DNA from: Hydrotalea flava
GTDB lineage: Bacteria; Bacteroidota; Bacteroidia; Chitinophagales; Chitinophagaceae
Length of the DNA: 64,000 nucleotides
Direction: 5' to 3'
Assembly: GCF_001623405.1 (NCBI RefSeq)
Contig: NZ_LUHG01000106.1
Location: 18,601 to 82,600, forward strand
How positions within the stretch are numbered: the stretch's first letter is position 1; the number at the start of each line of letters is the position of its first letter. Below the pieces are notes generated by a model that saw nothing but the letters and a program-made list of their open reading frames with translations, was not told the origin of the DNA and searched no databases. The translations under genes were made by a program, and so were the position numbers. Positions 34,732-44,889 of this stretch are shown one piece after another.

Positions 34732-35343
34732 TCAATCAAGCTCTTTTTTCCCACTTACATAAGGATTTCCCTTTATCAAAAAACGATAGGGTAATAAAGC
34801 ATCCTGACCGGCATAGTCAACGCCTATCCGTTTAGTCGCTATCCAATCTAATTCATTCAACACAAATCCATCTTCAGCAATATACAATTGTTTATCGTTT
34901 AATAAACATCCATTATGTAAACGGTGAATGCCCAATGCTTTACTAACATTACCCGGCCCACGGCCAATGGAATAATCGGCCATTGATTTGCCCATCCGTT
35001 GCAACATAGTATTGATACCGGTTACCGGTTCAATGGAGCGGATTAAAACAGCGTGTGGTATATTTTTCGGACCGGTAACCACGTTAAACAGGTGATGGAT
35101 ACCATAACACAAATACACATAAGCACATCCGCCCGCTGCATACATGGTTTGGGTACGTTGGGTGTACCTGCCTCCATAAGCATGCGAAGCTTTATCAGTA
35201 GTGCCGTAATAGGCTTCTGTTTCAACAATACGACCAATGGTTAATTGTTGCTCAAATTGGGTAACCAATAACTTTCCCAATAAATCTTTAGCAATTTGTA
35301 ACACATCGTTTCTTTGGTAAAAATGAAGGGATAATTTCTGCAT
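34732..35343 (-). CDS. DNA-3-methyladenine glycosylase (AAG/MPG family)
   Basis: Removes alkylated purines from DNA in base excision repair. The 203-residue protein has the AAG fold signatures: GKLLVTQ, RIVETEAYYGTTDKASHAYGG with the catalytic glutamate, RTQTMYAAGGCAYVYLCYGIHHLFNVVT, AVLIRSIEP, and GRGPGNVSKALGI. I start at MQKLSLHFYQRNDVL; a start six codons upstream is possible. The gene is convergent with the PorP/SprF gene, with 28 bases between stops. Confidence 0.93.
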   Translation of the reverse strand: MQKLSLHFYQRNDVLQIAKDLLGKLLVTQFEQQLTIGRIVETEAYYGTTDKASHAYGGRYTQRTQTMYAAGGCAYVYLCYGIHHLFNVVTGPKNIPHAVLIRSIEPVTGINTMLQRMGKSMADYSIGRGPGNVSKALGIHRLHNGCLLNDKQLYIAEDGFVLNELDWIATKRIGVDYAGQDALLPYRFLIKGNPYVSGKKELD

Positions 35344-35480
35344 GGTAACCTGGTTCAACACTGCAAATTACTATAAATTGAGGGGTACAAATTGTATGAT
35401 CGCTTTACTGAAAACAACGTTTCAAAAAGCAAATCACCCATAAATAAAAGGAAACGATTATTTTCGTAACAAAAAGCCAT

Positions 35481-36299
35481 TTGCTCAAAGAAATTATTAT
35501 AGCGGTTCAGGCCTATTTTAAAGCCCACCAATTCATTCAACAACACCGGTTGTGGAAATGGATTATTATTCCGGGCATTTTATATGCGCTGCTGTTTATT
35601 GCCAGCATGGGCTTTTTTTTACACTCCACCAGCGGTGTAATTGAATGGTTGAGCTTAAAAACCGGATTAAAAACCTGGTTAGATAAAATGCAGAGTACCT
35701 GGCTGGGGTTTTTATTTACTTTATCGAGCCTGGGTTTACTGCTCATTCAAATGTTGTTTTACTTTTCGTTCTTTAAATATTTTTACTTAATTGTAGGCTC
35801 ACCGGTATTTGCTTATTTAAGCGAAAAAACAGAAGCCATCATCAATGGGCAGGATTATCCCTTTAGCTTACGCCAATTGGGTACCGATATGTGGCGGGGT
35901 ATTCGCTTAGCCATTCGCAATGCATTATGGCAAACTGTTTATTTAATTGCATTGCTGATACTTAGTATTATTCCATTATTTGGTTTAATTACGCCCATTA
36001 TTGCGCTTTTTGTAGAAGGTTATTACTATGGTTTTTCAATGCTGGATTATAGTATGGGGCGGCACAACAAAACCATGGGCGAAAGCACTTATTATATTGG
36101 TACACATAAGGGGTTGGCCATTGGTAATGGACTGGTATTTTACATCATGCACCTGTTGCCTTTTGTTGGCTGGGTATTGGCCCCTGCTTATGCAGTAGTG
36201 GCAGCAACATTAGCGTTATATCCACTGCATCAAACAGAAGCACCTACTATACCTCTTCCGGGCAAACCACTTTCTAAAAAAAATCATTCCACATCATAG
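35481..36299 (+). CDS. EI24 domain-containing membrane protein
   Basis: A 272-residue integral membrane protein with about six helices and the EI24/CysZ-type features: an N-terminal amphipathic IIIAVQAYFKAHQFI, a central FYFSFFKYFYLIVGSPVFAYLSEKTE segment, and GYYYGFSMLDYSMGRHNKTM near the third quarter. CysZ transports sulfate in Enterobacteria; Bacteroidota members are uncharacterised. The start used is a TTG at 35481, downstream of a TTATTTTCG sequence that could be a -7 element. A methylase gene follows after 23 bases. Confidence 0.8.
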   Translation: MLKEIIIAVQAYFKAHQFIQQHRLWKWIIIPGILYALLFIASMGFFLHSTSGVIEWLSLKTGLKTWLDKMQSTWLGFLFTLSSLGLLLIQMLFYFSFFKYFYLIVGSPVFAYLSEKTEAIINGQDYPFSLRQLGTDMWRGIRLAIRNALWQTVYLIALLILSIIPLFGLITPIIALFVEGYYYGFSMLDYSMGRHNKTMGESTYYIGTHKGLAIGNGLVFYIMHLLPFVGWVLAPAYAVVAATLALYPLHQTEAPTIPLPGKPLSKKNHSTS

Positions 36300-36322
36300 C
36301 TTTATAAGCAATAATTTTTTAC

Positions 36323-37027
36323 ATGAAACCAGGAACAGTTTTTTTAATTCCGGCTCCTTTATACGATGATGCTCTGAATGCATTACCCGCCCATATTTTA
36401 CCGGCTATTCAGCAATGCCATGCCTTTTTTGTAGAAAACGAAAAAACTACCCGCCGTTATTTTAAACAAATTTGGAAAGAAATGGTGATTGACGATTACG
36501 CCTGGTTTACCATACATAAAGCCGAGGAATCGGTGATTACCGCGTTTAAAAAAATATTGTTAGAAGGAAAGAATATAGGCATTGTAAGCGAAGCCGGATG
36601 CCCGGGCATAGCCGATCCCGGACAAATACTAACAGGCATAGCCCAACAAATGCAGGTAACGGTACACCCACTGGTAGGGCCAAATGCAATATTGCTGGCT
36701 TTAATGGCAAGTGGCATGAACGGACAGCGCTTTGCGTTTGAAGGCTATTTACCTATTGATACTGCTGAAAGAAAAAATAAAATTAAAACACTTGAGCAGA
36801 TATCCCGACAACAAAACAGCACACAAATTTTTATTGAAACACCTTACCGTAATCAGGCATTGCTGCTGGATATAATACAGGTTTGTAAAGAGAATACCCT
36901 GCTTTGTATTGGGGTTGATATTACCGCCCCATCAGAAAATATTTATACCAAAACTATTGGTGAGTGGAAAAAAACAACCTTACCACTGCATAAAAGGCCG
37001 GCCGTTTTTTTATTGTTAGCCAATTAA
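36323..37027 (+). CDS. SAM-dependent methyltransferase, RsmI-like tetrapyrrole methylase
   Basis: A 234-residue tetrapyrrole-methylase-fold protein. It has the RsmI-like segments KPGTVFLIPAPLYDDAL, FFVENEKTTRRYFKQI, GIVSEAGCPGIADPGQ and HPLVGPNAILLALMASG, and FIETPYRNQALL. RsmI methylates the 2'-hydroxyl of C1402 in 16S rRNA. This protein is shorter than standard RsmI (about 280 residues) and lacks its C-terminal part, matching the shorter Bacteroidota subgroup. The substrate is therefore uncertain. Confidence 0.85.
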   Translation: MKPGTVFLIPAPLYDDALNALPAHILPAIQQCHAFFVENEKTTRRYFKQIWKEMVIDDYAWFTIHKAEESVITAFKKILLEGKNIGIVSEAGCPGIADPGQILTGIAQQMQVTVHPLVGPNAILLALMASGMNGQRFAFEGYLPIDTAERKNKIKTLEQISRQQNSTQIFIETPYRNQALLLDIIQVCKENTLLCIGVDITAPSENIYTKTIGEWKKTTLPLHKRPAVFLLLAN

Positions 37028-37038
37028 TACAATAAACA

Positions 37039-37815
37039 TTATTGGGGTATAATAACCGATTTACGCTGCCGGGTATGGGCGCTAAAATAACCTAATACGC
37101 CACCACTAATATTACTGGTAGGGTTGGCCGGCGTGGCTGCATTATTTTGTAAATCTTGCAAACCGCGTACATATTGATAAATGGGCTTATCTATACAACG
37201 CATTTCAACTGTAATGGTGTCGCCGGGGTTAATGGTACTATCGGGTTCAATTAAAGGGCGGGTTGAAATACCCCCATTGGTTAAGTTATCATCCCACACA
37301 AAAATGCGCTGATTCTCTACCCGATTAATGTATTCTATAAACCAATAATAATTGGCCACATCGGCAGGATCATTATACTGCGGCTGTACAATCGGAATAA
37401 TTTTTCCTGCAAAAATGATATTAGACACAGGTAAGCTATCTAAATTAACCTGTAACGGCATGGTAGAACTGGCAGTATACGTATTTCCATTTTCTACAAC
37501 TTGTAACCGATAGGTAGCGCCGGGTGAGCCTAACAATTGATTGTTTACATACGTACCCGGACTTGTTTGCACCAATTGATATACGTTACCACGCATATCG
37601 GTAATGGAAACCACCGCATCGGTAACCGGTGGAAACACGTTATCGGCACTAAAACTTACCGATTTGGAAATAAGTACCTGTGCAGGTGAAGTGTTGGTAA
37701 CCATACCTTCAATAACCAATACAGGTGCTGCATTTTTTAAATCGACATTGATCATTTTTTTACAGGAAAAAAATAACATCAAAGAAAATAATATGCTGAG
37801 TGATACTATGCGCAT
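37039..37815 (-). CDS. DUF4249 family lipoprotein
   Basis: A 258-residue predicted lipoprotein with lipobox LMLFFSC (cysteine 18), KKMINVDLKNAAPVLVIEGMVTN at the N-terminus and a strand-rich body (PAQVLISKSVSFS, VTDAVVSITDMRGN), which fits DUF4249. These surface-lipoprotein-like proteins are typically encoded next to a TonB-dependent receptor, as here, four bases behind the receptor gene. They may help capture the receptor's ligand, in the manner of SusD, though this is not shown. The end is short compared with longer members of the family. Confidence 0.82.
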   Translation of the reverse strand: MRIVSLSILFSLMLFFSCKKMINVDLKNAAPVLVIEGMVTNTSPAQVLISKSVSFSADNVFPPVTDAVVSITDMRGNVYQLVQTSPGTYVNNQLLGSPGATYRLQVVENGNTYTASSTMPLQVNLDSLPVSNIIFAGKIIPIVQPQYNDPADVANYYWFIEYINRVENQRIFVWDDNLTNGGISTRPLIEPDSTINPGDTITVEMRCIDKPIYQYVRGLQDLQNNAATPANPTSNISGGVLGYFSAHTRQRKSVIIPQ

Positions 37816-37819
37816 ACAT

Positions 37820-40162
37820 TTAAAATTTAAAGTTCCAGGTTATACTGGGTATAAACCGAAATAAAGCAGTTTGCTGTGCTACTGTTTTATTGGGATTATT
37901 CGGATCATCAATAAACGTTATAAAATAAGGATTTTCGCGGCCATACACATTATACACCCCAAACGTAAAACTGCTTTGGTATTTATGGTATGGATTTTTT
38001 TTGTTTTGCACCGTAGCAGCAATATCTAAACGATGATATGCCGGCATACGGTAACCATTGCGTTCAGTATATAAAAAAGTGGTTTGATTGTTAACGCGGT
38101 ATTTACCGCTGGGGAAGGTAACTGCATTACCGGTATTATACACCCAATTGGCAGAAAGGGTCCACCGTTGGTTAAGCCGGTAAATACCCACCATGGTAAT
38201 GGCATGTGTTTGATCTTGTCGGGCCGGGAAATAATTGCCATTATTAATGCCGGCAAATTTTCTTTCGGTTCGTGAAAGGGTATAACCTATCCATCCCGTT
38301 AATTTACCTATATTTTTCTTGGCAAAAAGCTCAATACCATAAGCCCTTCCTACCCCATATATCAACTCATTCTCTACATTATCATTGGCTTGCAAATCGG
38401 CGCCATTTTTATAATCAATCTGGTTCTGCAACCATTTATAATAGGTTTCAACGGAAAATTCATATACCTGATTTTTTGAATTTTTATAATAGCCAAGCGC
38501 AACCTGGTCGGCAATTTCAGGTTGTACATTATTGGTACTGGGCAACCACAAATCGGTAGGTGCACCCACCGTTGAATTGCTGAGCAGATGTAAATTTTGC
38601 ACATTACGGTTGTAGGAAAATTTCAAAGAAGCATAGGTATTTAGTAAATAGCTGGCACTAAAACGTGGTTCCAGATTCCAATAGCTGGCAACGGACTTGC
38701 CTTTGGGTACATGAATGGTGTCAATGGTATTCCCATTACTATCGTACTGATAATAATTACCCGGGCCAACTGCCAATAAATTAGACAGGCGTAACCCATA
38801 TACAATATTGAATTTATCGGCAAAACTCAGTTCATGTGATACATACAAAGCACTTTCATAAGAGTAACGGTTTTGAATGGTGGCACTTTTTAAATTAGAA
38901 GTAGCAGAAGCGGTGATGGCTCCCGGTGATACGGTATGATGAATGATATTACCCCCAAATTTTATTTTATTATTGTTGTTGATGAAATAATCAAAATCCT
39001 GTTTCAAATTCAGGTCTTGAATTTTAGAGGTAATTTTAAATTGATCAGTACCCGATTTAATGCGAATAACATAATTATAATTGCTAAAAATAAGTGAGGT
39101 ATTCGAAAATAGTTTATTACTCACAATATGGTTCCAACGCAGGGTACCCGTGGTATTGCCCCAATCGCTGCCAAATGTTTGGCCAAAGCCCAGTACATCG
39201 CGCCCAAAATAACCCGATAGGTATAAATGGTTTTTTTTGTTGAGTGTATAATTGGCTTTCAGGTTTAAATCATAAAAATATAAGGTATTGGAATTAATGG
39301 CTGAATCGGGCGATAATTTCAAAAATAAATCGGCATAGGTTCTGCGACCACTGATAATAAAAGAGCCTTTATTTTTCACTATAGGCCCTTCTACCGTTAA
39401 TCGTGATGATATTAAACCCACACCGCCATCAACATGGTAGGCCTTGTCGTTCCCATCTTTCATTTTAATATCCACCACACTACTTAGTCTGCCGCCATAT
39501 TGTGCCGGCATACCACCTTTGTACACCGTAACATCTTTAATGGCATCCGAATTAAATGTAGAAAAAAATCCCAATAAGTGTGAGGCATTGTAAACAGGCG
39601 CCTCATCTAATAAAATTAAATTTTGGTCGGCACCCCCACCCCTCACAAAAAAACCACTGTTACCATCACCTGCCGATTTAATGCCGGGCAACAATTGTAT
39701 CGATTTTAAAATATCTTTCTCGCCCAGTAACACCGGTAGTTCATTCACTTCACGCATATTTAACTTATCTACCCCCATCAAAGGTTTGGCTACATTCTCA
39801 TTTTTCTTTTTAGAAGAAACCACTACCTCCTGCAAGTTATTGGCAATAGGAACTAAATGTAAATTCAGCTCCCGGTTTTGGTTAAATGCAACCGTTTGGG
39901 TAAGGGTTGCATAGCCCGCATACCGCACTATTATGGTATACGTGCCCGGCTTTACCGTTATGGAATAAAACCCATAAGCATTGCTGGTAACACCAATGCC
40001 GGGTAATTCTTTCAATTGAATAACCGCACCAATCAATAACTCGCCCGATGATTGATCGCGAACCACACCATTTAAAGTAAATTTAGATTGCGCAAAAACA
40101 GTTACGGTAATGAAACAAAACACCAACAATGCCATCGCCTTCAAGCAGTATCTTTCCAACAT
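37820..40162 (-). CDS. TonB-dependent receptor
   Basis: A 780-residue outer-membrane receptor: signal peptide ending near VFAQ, carboxypeptidase-regulatory-like domain (LNGVVRDQSSGELLIGAVI), plug domain (LLGEKDILKSIQLLPGI, GFFVRGGGADQNLILLDEAPVYN, YGGRLSSVVDIKMKDGN) and a 22-strand-type barrel ending in aromatic TWNFKF. I start at MLERYCLKAMALL; an ATG eight codons upstream is possible. It forms an operon with the DUF4249 lipoprotein gene downstream. The substrate is unknown; nothing nearby suggests a specific siderophore or glycan. Confidence 0.9.
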   Translation of the reverse strand: MLERYCLKAMALLVFCFITVTVFAQSKFTLNGVVRDQSSGELLIGAVIQLKELPGIGVTSNAYGFYSITVKPGTYTIIVRYAGYATLTQTVAFNQNRELNLHLVPIANNLQEVVVSSKKKNENVAKPLMGVDKLNMREVNELPVLLGEKDILKSIQLLPGIKSAGDGNSGFFVRGGGADQNLILLDEAPVYNASHLLGFFSTFNSDAIKDVTVYKGGMPAQYGGRLSSVVDIKMKDGNDKAYHVDGGVGLISSRLTVEGPIVKNKGSFIISGRRTYADLFLKLSPDSAINSNTLYFYDLNLKANYTLNKKNHLYLSGYFGRDVLGFGQTFGSDWGNTTGTLRWNHIVSNKLFSNTSLIFSNYNYVIRIKSGTDQFKITSKIQDLNLKQDFDYFINNNNKIKFGGNIIHHTVSPGAITASATSNLKSATIQNRYSYESALYVSHELSFADKFNIVYGLRLSNLLAVGPGNYYQYDSNGNTIDTIHVPKGKSVASYWNLEPRFSASYLLNTYASLKFSYNRNVQNLHLLSNSTVGAPTDLWLPSTNNVQPEIADQVALGYYKNSKNQVYEFSVETYYKWLQNQIDYKNGADLQANDNVENELIYGVGRAYGIELFAKKNIGKLTGWIGYTLSRTERKFAGINNGNYFPARQDQTHAITMVGIYRLNQRWTLSANWVYNTGNAVTFPSGKYRVNNQTTFLYTERNGYRMPAYHRLDIAATVQNKKNPYHKYQSSFTFGVYNVYGRENPYFITFIDDPNNPNKTVAQQTALFRFIPSITWNFKF

Positions 40163-40328
40163 CATACAATCCCTTTTAGTAACCATAGCAACAAATTATT
40201 GCAAGGTTGGTTTGATAAGCCGGGCAAAGATGTGAGACAAAATGCAAAAAATCATGCATTTGTATAAATAAAAAATACCCATTCATAAAAATATAACATA
40301 AAATTAATATATAATAATCCAAGCCAAA

Positions 40329-40721
40329 TCAATTGGGCTGAATACCGGTTTCACCGCCCACTCCTCTAATTTCAATCACACTGTCTACAATAAATTTTTG
40401 CATGCCACGCCAGGGTAATGCCCCGAGGTACAATTTATAATGGAGATTCATATCACGTCCCGAATTTTTTTCTAATATAGCTGCTACTTGCGGATTGGTA
40501 ACACTAAATGAAAACTCATTGCTTTGCACATTGGCTTTAAATCCGCTTTGTATAATTTTACCTTCATAGGTTTTAAAAATAATGCCCTTATGCTGAAAAG
40601 TGTTGAGCACTCCCGCTTTGGTACCCGTTGCAAATACAAAATAAAACTGCCAGTAAAACCAACCGGCACCAATAATAATGAGTATAATGATGGTATTACG
40701 CAACCATTTTTTTACTTTCAT
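40329..40721 (-). CDS. Conserved membrane-anchored hypothetical protein (130 aa)
   Basis: A single N-terminal helix (TIIILIIIGAGWFYWQFYFVF) is followed by about 100 residues with strands and no recognised domain; shared Bacteroidota homologues are, in my memory, often mislabelled. Visible segments are GTKAGVLNTFQHKGIIFKTYEG and RDMNLHYKLYLGALPWRG. It starts one base from the stop of the M28 peptidase gene, so the two are probably co-transcribed. Function unknown. Confidence 0.7.
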   Translation of the reverse strand: MKVKKWLRNTIIILIIIGAGWFYWQFYFVFATGTKAGVLNTFQHKGIIFKTYEGKIIQSGFKANVQSNEFSFSVTNPQVAAILEKNSGRDMNLHYKLYLGALPWRGMQKFIVDSVIEIRGVGGETGIQPN

Positions 40722-40722
40722 A

Positions 40723-42093
40723 TTAAAAATATTTGTCTACAAGATACACCAGTCCGGCCATATTAATGGCCCCCAGCAATAATTCTCTTTTATTTACTGC
40801 TTCAAACACATCGGCTTTGGTATGATGAATATCAAAATAGCGCTGGTTATCGGGCATTAAACCACAGGCAGGAATGTTGAAATGGCGTGCTAACGGACCA
40901 ATATCGGCGCCGCCACCCCCTGCGGCTATCTTATCGGTACCATAAGGCTGTAACAGGGGAATCCAACTTCTGAGTGCAGCTAATTTTTCGGGTGAAGTGC
41001 TACACCCAAAACCACGAGGGGTAAATCCACCTTCATCACTTTCCAATGCAAAAATGGGCTGATCGGTTTGCATAGCCGCCACACGGGCATATTCGTTGCC
41101 GCCGCGCAAACCATTTTCTTCATTGGCAAATAATACAAAATGGATGCTATGCTTGGGGCGATAACCCACTGCTTTAAAAGCCCGCATTACTTCCATGGTT
41201 TGTACCACCCCGGCACCATCATCATGCGCCCCTTCTCCTTCATCCCAACTGTCTAAATGCCCACCAACGGTAATGTATTGCTGTGGCAGTTCTGTTCCTT
41301 TTAAAACACCAATTACATTATAACCAATCGTATCGGGTAAAAAATAGCCATGCGTTTCTAAATGCAACTGTACGGGCATACGTTGGCACCAGGCAAATAA
41401 ACTGTCTGCATCCTGTAAACCCAAGGCAGCGGCGGGTATTTTAGGCAAAGAATCATTATAGGCCATTACCCCGGTATGTGCATAATTATCGGTTGAGCCG
41501 CTTAATGAACGAATAACAATACCCACGGCACCATATTTAGCTGCAATGGCCGCACCATTACGCCGGTAAGCACCTGATTCACCATAGGCCCTGCCGGGAA
41601 TAATATACGTTGGGTTAAAAGGATAATTGAAAAACACAATTTTACCTTTTGCTTCTGCTTGATGTGCCTCTAATTCAGCAAAATCACGCACCGCCAATAC
41701 CTGTGCCGTTATGCCACCCGGTTTTGTACCCAGTGAATTACCCAATGCAGTTACCGATAATGATTTTTTAACCTTACGCCCATTCATTTGCACCACAGTA
41801 GCTGCATCTTTCCCGCCACGCACCCAATGGGGTACCCTACACGCTTGTAAATACACGGTATCGGCACCCATATCTTTCATGGCCTGTTGGCCCCAGAGTA
41901 CTGCTTTCATAAACTGAGGCGAGCCGGTCAAACGTCCACCAATTTGTTTGGTTAACTGGTGTAGAAGGGTATATGACTTCCCATTGGTTAATACATCATC
42001 CGATATTTGTTTAATCAGCAAACTGTCGCTTGGCTGTTGTGCAAATGCCATACAAGGTACCATCCATATACCCAATAATAATTTTTTCATCAT
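40723..42093 (-). CDS. M28 family peptidase (carboxypeptidase Q-like) with PA domain
   Basis: Secreted zinc aminopeptidase/carboxypeptidase of 456 residues. Signal peptide MKKLLLGIWMVPCMAFAQ; protease-associated domain inserted between about residues 125 and 235 (AKGKIVFFNYPFNP, AAKYGAVGIVIRSLSG); then the di-zinc site: GGHLDSWDEGEGAHDDGAGVV (His, Asp, Asp), the catalytic Glu in VLFANEENGLRGG, ALESDEGGF and the final His in YFDIHHTKADVFEAV. All metal ligands look intact. It probably acts in the periplasm on peptides or dipeptides. Confidence 0.9.
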   Translation of the reverse strand: MMKKLLLGIWMVPCMAFAQQPSDSLLIKQISDDVLTNGKSYTLLHQLTKQIGGRLTGSPQFMKAVLWGQQAMKDMGADTVYLQACRVPHWVRGGKDAATVVQMNGRKVKKSLSVTALGNSLGTKPGGITAQVLAVRDFAELEAHQAEAKGKIVFFNYPFNPTYIIPGRAYGESGAYRRNGAAIAAKYGAVGIVIRSLSGSTDNYAHTGVMAYNDSLPKIPAAALGLQDADSLFAWCQRMPVQLHLETHGYFLPDTIGYNVIGVLKGTELPQQYITVGGHLDSWDEGEGAHDDGAGVVQTMEVMRAFKAVGYRPKHSIHFVLFANEENGLRGGNEYARVAAMQTDQPIFALESDEGGFTPRGFGCSTSPEKLAALRSWIPLLQPYGTDKIAAGGGGADIGPLARHFNIPACGLMPDNQRYFDIHHTKADVFEAVNKRELLLGAINMAGLVYLVDKYF

Positions 42094-42179
42094 AGCCGTT
42101 TAGGGTTTATTAGAATAAAACAAAGGTTGTCTCAAAAAAATTTATACCGATAAAGATAAAGGAATCCCCCTAAAAATAA

Positions 42180-42293
42180 TCTGTTGAAAAGGCAGCCAAA
42201 ACGGCAAGTGGTGTGCTTAGTTTACTGGTTAAAAAAGTTAATTTAACCCATTTGGGCAAAAAGGATGTTGCCATAATTGAACTGAAAGGATAA
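42180..42293 (+). pseudogene. Possible 3' fragment of a lost gene
   Basis: A 37-codon stretch without a start, reading SVEKAAKTASGVLSLLVKKV and continuing to a stop at 42291-42293, has core-like codon use and amphipathic character, unlike the surrounding spacer. It lies in the gap before bshA. I recognise no family and this may be chance. Confidence 0.2.
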
Positions 42294-42328
42294 ATAGTTG
42301 TTACTTAGCACAAATAATCAGTTGAATC

Positions 42329-43495
42329 ATGCGCATTGGTATCGTTTGTTATCCAACATTTGGCGGAAGTGGTGTATTGGCAACAGAATTGGGAAAGGCA
42401 TTGGCCGATGAAGGCCATCAGGTACATTTCATTACTTACCAGCAACCGGTAAGGCTCAATGAATTTAATACCAATATTTTTTATCATGAAGTAAGGGTAC
42501 CCACCTATCCGTTATTTGATTATCCGCCTTATGAAGTGGCCTTAGCCAGCACCATGGTGGATGTAATTATTAACCACGATTTAGATTTATTGCATGTACA
42601 CTATGCCATACCCCATGCATCTGCCGCTTATATGGCCAAACAAATTGTAAAAAGCAAAAACGGGCGAAATGTACCCGTTATTACCACTTTACATGGCACC
42701 GACATTACTTTAGTAGGCCGCGATAAAACCTATGAGCCGGTGGTTACTTTTTCTATTAATGAAAGCGATGCCATTACTGCTGTTTCGCAGAACCTGCGGG
42801 AAGAAACTTATAAAAGTTTTGCCATTACCAAAGAAATAGATGTCATTACCAATTTTGTAGATGTACATCGGTTCAACAAAAAACCTTTTGATGCTTTCAA
42901 AAAAGTAATTGCCCCCGCGGGTGAAAAAATTCTGGTGCATGCCTCTAATTTCAGAAAAATAAAACGGGTGCAGGATGTAATTAAAGTATTTGCCGAAGTG
43001 CGAAAATACCTGCCTGCCAAATTGTTAATGGTGGGTGATGGCCCGGAACGGCCGGTAATGGAAGAATTGGTGCGTGCTTTAGGGTTAATGGATGATGTAC
43101 GTTTTGTGGGTAAGCAGGAACAGATGGAAGAAATTTTAGCCGTGAGTGATGTATTTTTATTACCCAGCGAATATGAAAGTTTTGGTTTAGCAGCCTTAGA
43201 AGCCATGGCGGCCAGAGTAGTGGTAATTAGCACCAACGCAGGCGGCTTGCCGGAGATAAATATACAAGGGAAAACGGGATTTATGGCCAATGTAGGCGAT
43301 GTGGCTACCATGAGTGAATTTGCCATTACCATTTTAAAAGATGAGCAAAAACTCAATAAAATGAAACAGGCTGCTTATGAGCAGGCGCAACATTTTGATA
43401 TTGTGAATATTATTCCCCAATACGAAAAATTATATAGCCGTTTCTGCAGAATGACCATCCATGAACCCAACCAACAACAGGCAGTGAAGGAGTAG
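42329..43495 (+). CDS. bshA: N-acetyl-alpha-D-glucosaminyl L-malate synthase BshA
   Basis: GT4-family glycosyltransferase that joins UDP-GlcNAc and L-malate in the first step of bacillithiol synthesis. The 388-residue protein starts MRIGIVCYPTFGGSGVLATE, the BshA signature, followed by HVHYAIPHASAAYMA, TTLHGTDITLVGRD and the C-terminal nucleotide-sugar site (SEYESFGLAALEAMA, NAGGLPEI). No bshB or bshC is in the window. It suggests that the organism uses bacillithiol as its low-molecular-weight thiol. Confidence 0.93.
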   Translation: MRIGIVCYPTFGGSGVLATELGKALADEGHQVHFITYQQPVRLNEFNTNIFYHEVRVPTYPLFDYPPYEVALASTMVDVIINHDLDLLHVHYAIPHASAAYMAKQIVKSKNGRNVPVITTLHGTDITLVGRDKTYEPVVTFSINESDAITAVSQNLREETYKSFAITKEIDVITNFVDVHRFNKKPFDAFKKVIAPAGEKILVHASNFRKIKRVQDVIKVFAEVRKYLPAKLLMVGDGPERPVMEELVRALGLMDDVRFVGKQEQMEEILAVSDVFLLPSEYESFGLAALEAMAARVVVISTNAGGLPEINIQGKTGFMANVGDVATMSEFAITILKDEQKLNKMKQAAYEQAQHFDIVNIIPQYEKLYSRFCRMTIHEPNQQQAVKE

Positions 43496-43606
43496 AATGG
43501 GCATTGTACGTTACGGTAGGAGTTGTAATGCATACACCCAGCACTAAGTAGCACGGTTCAACAAATGGGTACAAGCTATACCGGTGCTATACAGTAGTAT
43601 ATCCCG

Positions 43607-44797
43607 CTATTCAACCCCCGTATCAATAATACTTTGCATAACTATACCCGCTATTTTTTTCAATTCTCTTTTTTGGATACACAAAGGCGGCGCAATACGC
43701 ATAGCTTGCGGCCTGAATAAAAACCAATCGGTAATTAAACCGTGTTGAATACATTGATGAATGACTTTTTGATTGGTTTCAAAACTATCAAATTCCACTG
43801 CCATCCATAAACCCGCACTGCGTATGGACTTAATGGCCGGATGCTGCAAGTAATTCTTCAAATAAATTTCTTTCTCTTTTACCGCTTGTGTAAAGTTTTG
43901 GTCGAGCAATACCTCAAAAGCTGCTTTACCTGCTGCGCAGGAAACCGGATGCCCGCCAAAAGTGGTAATATGGCCCAATACAGGATTGTGTGTTAGCAAG
44001 TGCATATATTCCCTTGTTGCAATAAAGGCACCCAAAGGCATGCCCCCGCCCAGGGCTTTCCCTAACAATAAAATATCGGGTACAATATTCATTTGTTCAA
44101 ATGCCCAAAGGGTGCCTGTTCTGCCAAAACCCGATTGTATTTCATCGGCAATCAGCATTACCCCCATTTCCGTGCATTTGGCGCGTAAAGCCTGTAGCCA
44201 TTCTTTTGCAGGGCTTACAATGCCCGCTTCGGCCTGCACCATTTCAACCACCACACAAGCGGTTTGGTTATCAATAGCTTCTATGGCAGCCTCGCTGCCA
44301 TATTCCAAATGATATACTTCCGGCAACAAAGGCCGGTACGCATTGCGCCAATATTCGCTACCCATGATGCTTAAAGCACCCTGTGTACTGCCATGATAGG
44401 CATTCTGAAAGGCCAGTATTTTTGTGCGGCCGGTAATGCGTTTGGCCAATTTCATGGCACCTTCTGTAGCTTCAGCCCCGCTATTGGTAAAGTACACACA
44501 GTTTAATGTTGTGGGTAAATGATCGGTTAATAATTTGGCATAGGCCACCTGCGGTTGTTGAATAAATTCGCCATACACAATCAGGTGCATGTATTCAGAT
44601 ACTTGTTGCTGAACAGCACTCACTACTTTGGGATGGCTGTGCCCTATATTGGCTACACTAAAACCCGAAATACCATCTATATATTCCTTGCCATATACAT
44701 CAAATAAGTAAATGCCGTGTGCACGTTGCATTTCTAAACCTATTGGGGCATTAGATGTTTGTGCAATATGTTGTAAAAAAAGTTGCCTGTAATTCAT
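43607..44797 (-). CDS. Class III aminotransferase (PLP-dependent)
   Basis: A 396-residue class III aminotransferase (ornithine/acetylornithine/GABA type). Motifs: YIDGISGFSVANIGHSHPKV, YFTNSGAEATEGAMKLA, the aspartate that contacts PLP in LIADEIQSGFGRTGTLWAFE and the PLP lysine in LLLGKALGGGMPLGAFIA. I start at MNYRQLFLQHIAQTSNAP (44797). The substrate cannot be read from sequence; Bacteroidota homologues are usually annotated aspartate aminotransferase family protein. No arginine or lysine pathway gene is adjacent. Confidence 0.88.
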   Translation of the reverse strand: MNYRQLFLQHIAQTSNAPIGLEMQRAHGIYLFDVYGKEYIDGISGFSVANIGHSHPKVVSAVQQQVSEYMHLIVYGEFIQQPQVAYAKLLTDHLPTTLNCVYFTNSGAEATEGAMKLAKRITGRTKILAFQNAYHGSTQGALSIMGSEYWRNAYRPLLPEVYHLEYGSEAAIEAIDNQTACVVVEMVQAEAGIVSPAKEWLQALRAKCTEMGVMLIADEIQSGFGRTGTLWAFEQMNIVPDILLLGKALGGGMPLGAFIATREYMHLLTHNPVLGHITTFGGHPVSCAAGKAAFEVLLDQNFTQAVKEKEIYLKNYLQHPAIKSIRSAGLWMAVEFDSFETNQKVIHQCIQHGLITDWFLFRPQAMRIAPPLCIQKRELKKIAGIVMQSIIDTGVE

Positions 44798-44889
44798 ACC
44801 CAACAATACATTAGCTTTGAAAATAAACAACGAAGTTATACATTCGATGAATGATGGATTGTATAAAAAAAGTTATCTAACAAATTATT